Source of the DNA: Oceanospirillum beijerinckii DSM 7166
Lineage (GTDB): Bacteria > Pseudomonadota > Gammaproteobacteria > Pseudomonadales > Halomonadaceae
NCBI RefSeq assembly: GCF_000422425.1
Contig: NZ_KE383832.1
Span: forward strand, 62,628 to 126,627
Direction: 5' to 3'
Length of the DNA stretch: 64,000 bases
Below are positions 63,201-64,000 of the stretch, one piece after another (position 1 is the stretch's first letter; each line of letters begins with the position of its first letter). The translations under genes and the position numbers were made by a program. The notes beneath the pieces are model-generated. The model was not told the DNA's origin. It worked only from the letters and a program-made list of their open reading frames with translations, and did not search any database.

Positions 63201-64000
63201 ATGACACTGGCCAGCTTACGTCTGAACAAAAATGCCGACCGCCGAATCAAGGCCGGTCACTTATGGATCTACAGCAATGAAGTGGATACCAAGACTTCAC
63301 CACTGCGTCAGTACAGTGCGGGTCAGCAAGTACAGGTGCAGGCGTCGAACGGTAAGGTTTTAGGTACGGCGTATCTGAATCCGACCACCCTGATCTGTGG
63401 TCGTATGATCAGCCAGACCCCGGATCAGCTGCTGGATAAGTCGCTGCTGGTGCATCGTATCAAGATCGCTCTGGGTCTGCGTGAACGTGTGTTCCCAACC
63501 CCTCACTACCGTTTGGTTTACGGTGAAAGCGATCAGCTGCCGGGTCTGGTGGTGGATCGTTTTGGTGATGTGCTATCGGTACAGCTGAATACCGCTGGTA
63601 TGCAGGTGCTGGAAGAGGATATTCTGGATGCGCTGGAGAAGGTGCTGAAGCCACAGGCAATTGTACTGCGTAACGACGGCGGTATGCGCAAGCTGGAAGG
63701 TCTGGAAGAGGAAACCCGTGTGGCTCGTGGTGAGCTGCCAGCAGAAGGTGTTTTCCTGGAAGAGAACGGTGTGAAGTTCCACGTGCCTGTGCTGACCGGC
63801 CAGAAAACCGGTTGGTTCTACGATCACCGTATGAACCGTGCCCGTATGCAGGAATACTGCAAGGGTAAAAAAGTGCTGGATCTGTTCAGCTATGTCGGTG
63901 GCTGGGGCGTTCAGGCTGCGGCGGCAGGAGCTGAGTCTGTACTGTGTGTCGATGCGTCTGCCACTGCGCTGGATGAAGTCGAAAAGAATGCTGAGCTGAA
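63201..64000 (+). CDS. rlmI: 23S rRNA m5C1962 methyltransferase RlmI, 3' part cut off by the window
   Basis: About 266 codons are present and the gene runs off the right edge without a stop. An N-terminal PUA-like domain (LRLNKNADRRIKAGHLWIY, AYLNPTTLICGRM) leads into the RlmI-type region (YGESDQLPGLVVDRFGDVL, GQKTGWFYDHRMNR) and the SAM motif KVLDLFSYVGGWGVQAAAAG. The ATG at 63201 is used; upstream GAGAGAAC is a moderate ribosome site. The methyltransferase fold continues beyond the window. Confidence 0.93.
   Translation, partial: MTLASLRLNKNADRRIKAGHLWIYSNEVDTKTSPLRQYSAGQQVQVQASNGKVLGTAYLNPTTLICGRMISQTPDQLLDKSLLVHRIKIALGLRERVFPTPHYRLVYGESDQLPGLVVDRFGDVLSVQLNTAGMQVLEEDILDALEKVLKPQAIVLRNDGGMRKLEGLEEETRVARGELPAEGVFLEENGVKFHVPVLTGQKTGWFYDHRMNRARMQEYCKGKKVLDLFSYVGGWGVQAAAAGAESVLCVDASATALDEVEKNAEL

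Overview
The window looks like the chromosome of a marine, Oceanospirillales-type gammaproteobacterium. This rests on protein families and gene order: a PomA/PomB sodium-type flagellar stator, Pseudomonas-like blocks (mutY-yggX-asmA-his, gpmI-envC-ctpA, gshB-tonB-yqgE-yqgF-pyrR-pyrB-pyrC', zapA-6S RNA-fthC, pepP-ubiH-ubiI) and the ydbH-ynbE-ydbL lipid-transport operon. No genus can be named from the sequence alone.

Layout. 1-3.0 kb: end of pomA, pomB and a soluble double-receiver histidine kinase. 3.1-3.5 kb: a four-tRNA operon (Phe, Gln, Thr, Thr) with a clear promoter. 3.5-8.2 kb: yggX, mutY, asmA and a PanZ-like acetyltransferase. 8.4-10.8 kb: hisB, hisH and hisF, with hisA missing from its usual place and a 100-bp branched inverted repeat there instead. 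11-14.5 kb: ydbH-ynbE-ydbL. 14.6-20.5 kb (minus strand): yjaG, yibQ-type deacetylase, ctpA, envC, gpmI. 21-29 kb: rhodanese, secB, rsmE, gshB, tonB, yqgE, ruvX, pyrR, pyrB and a probably inactive pyrC'. 29-30.3 kb: a pair of perfect DnaA boxes, then cheV.

30.6-34.9 kb is accessory: a frameshifted surface acyltransferase (broken at a G8 tract; acyltransferase-SGNH-DUF4214) and nested insertion-sequence remnants. 34.9-43.8 kb is a stress regulon. An ECF sigma factor with a ChrR-type zinc/cupin anti-sigma factor reads rightward. A seven-gene operon reads leftward (flavin oxidoreductase, DUF1365, cyclopropane-synthase-like methyltransferase, DUF3833, an exported protein, a short-chain dehydrogenase, an NTF2-like protein). 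Both transcription units carry TGATCC-N18-TA(A/T)AG promoters, so the sigma factor probably controls both. 44-50.7 kb: an FAH-family hydrolase, an HD-GYP phosphodiesterase, rpiA, ilvA, a 30-residue mini-protein gene, fthC, 6S RNA, zapA and a ZapB-like gene. 50.7-55.6 kb: ygfB-pepP-ubiH-ubiI.

55.55-57.54 kb is an AT-rich island lying between the intact ubiI and a second, decayed copy of the last 238 bp of ubiI. It carries an orphan gene and a short RTX protein. 58-64 kb: a small membrane protein, a membrane-bound class III nucleotide cyclase, a YcxB-like protein, a GcvH homologue with serine at the lipoyl-lysine position, an AlbA_2/ATPase regulator and the 5' part of rlmI. Two dispersed repeat families run through the window: a REP/BIME-like palindromic family of about 100-140 bp (eight copies, one partial) and a 91-bp hairpin element (two copies).
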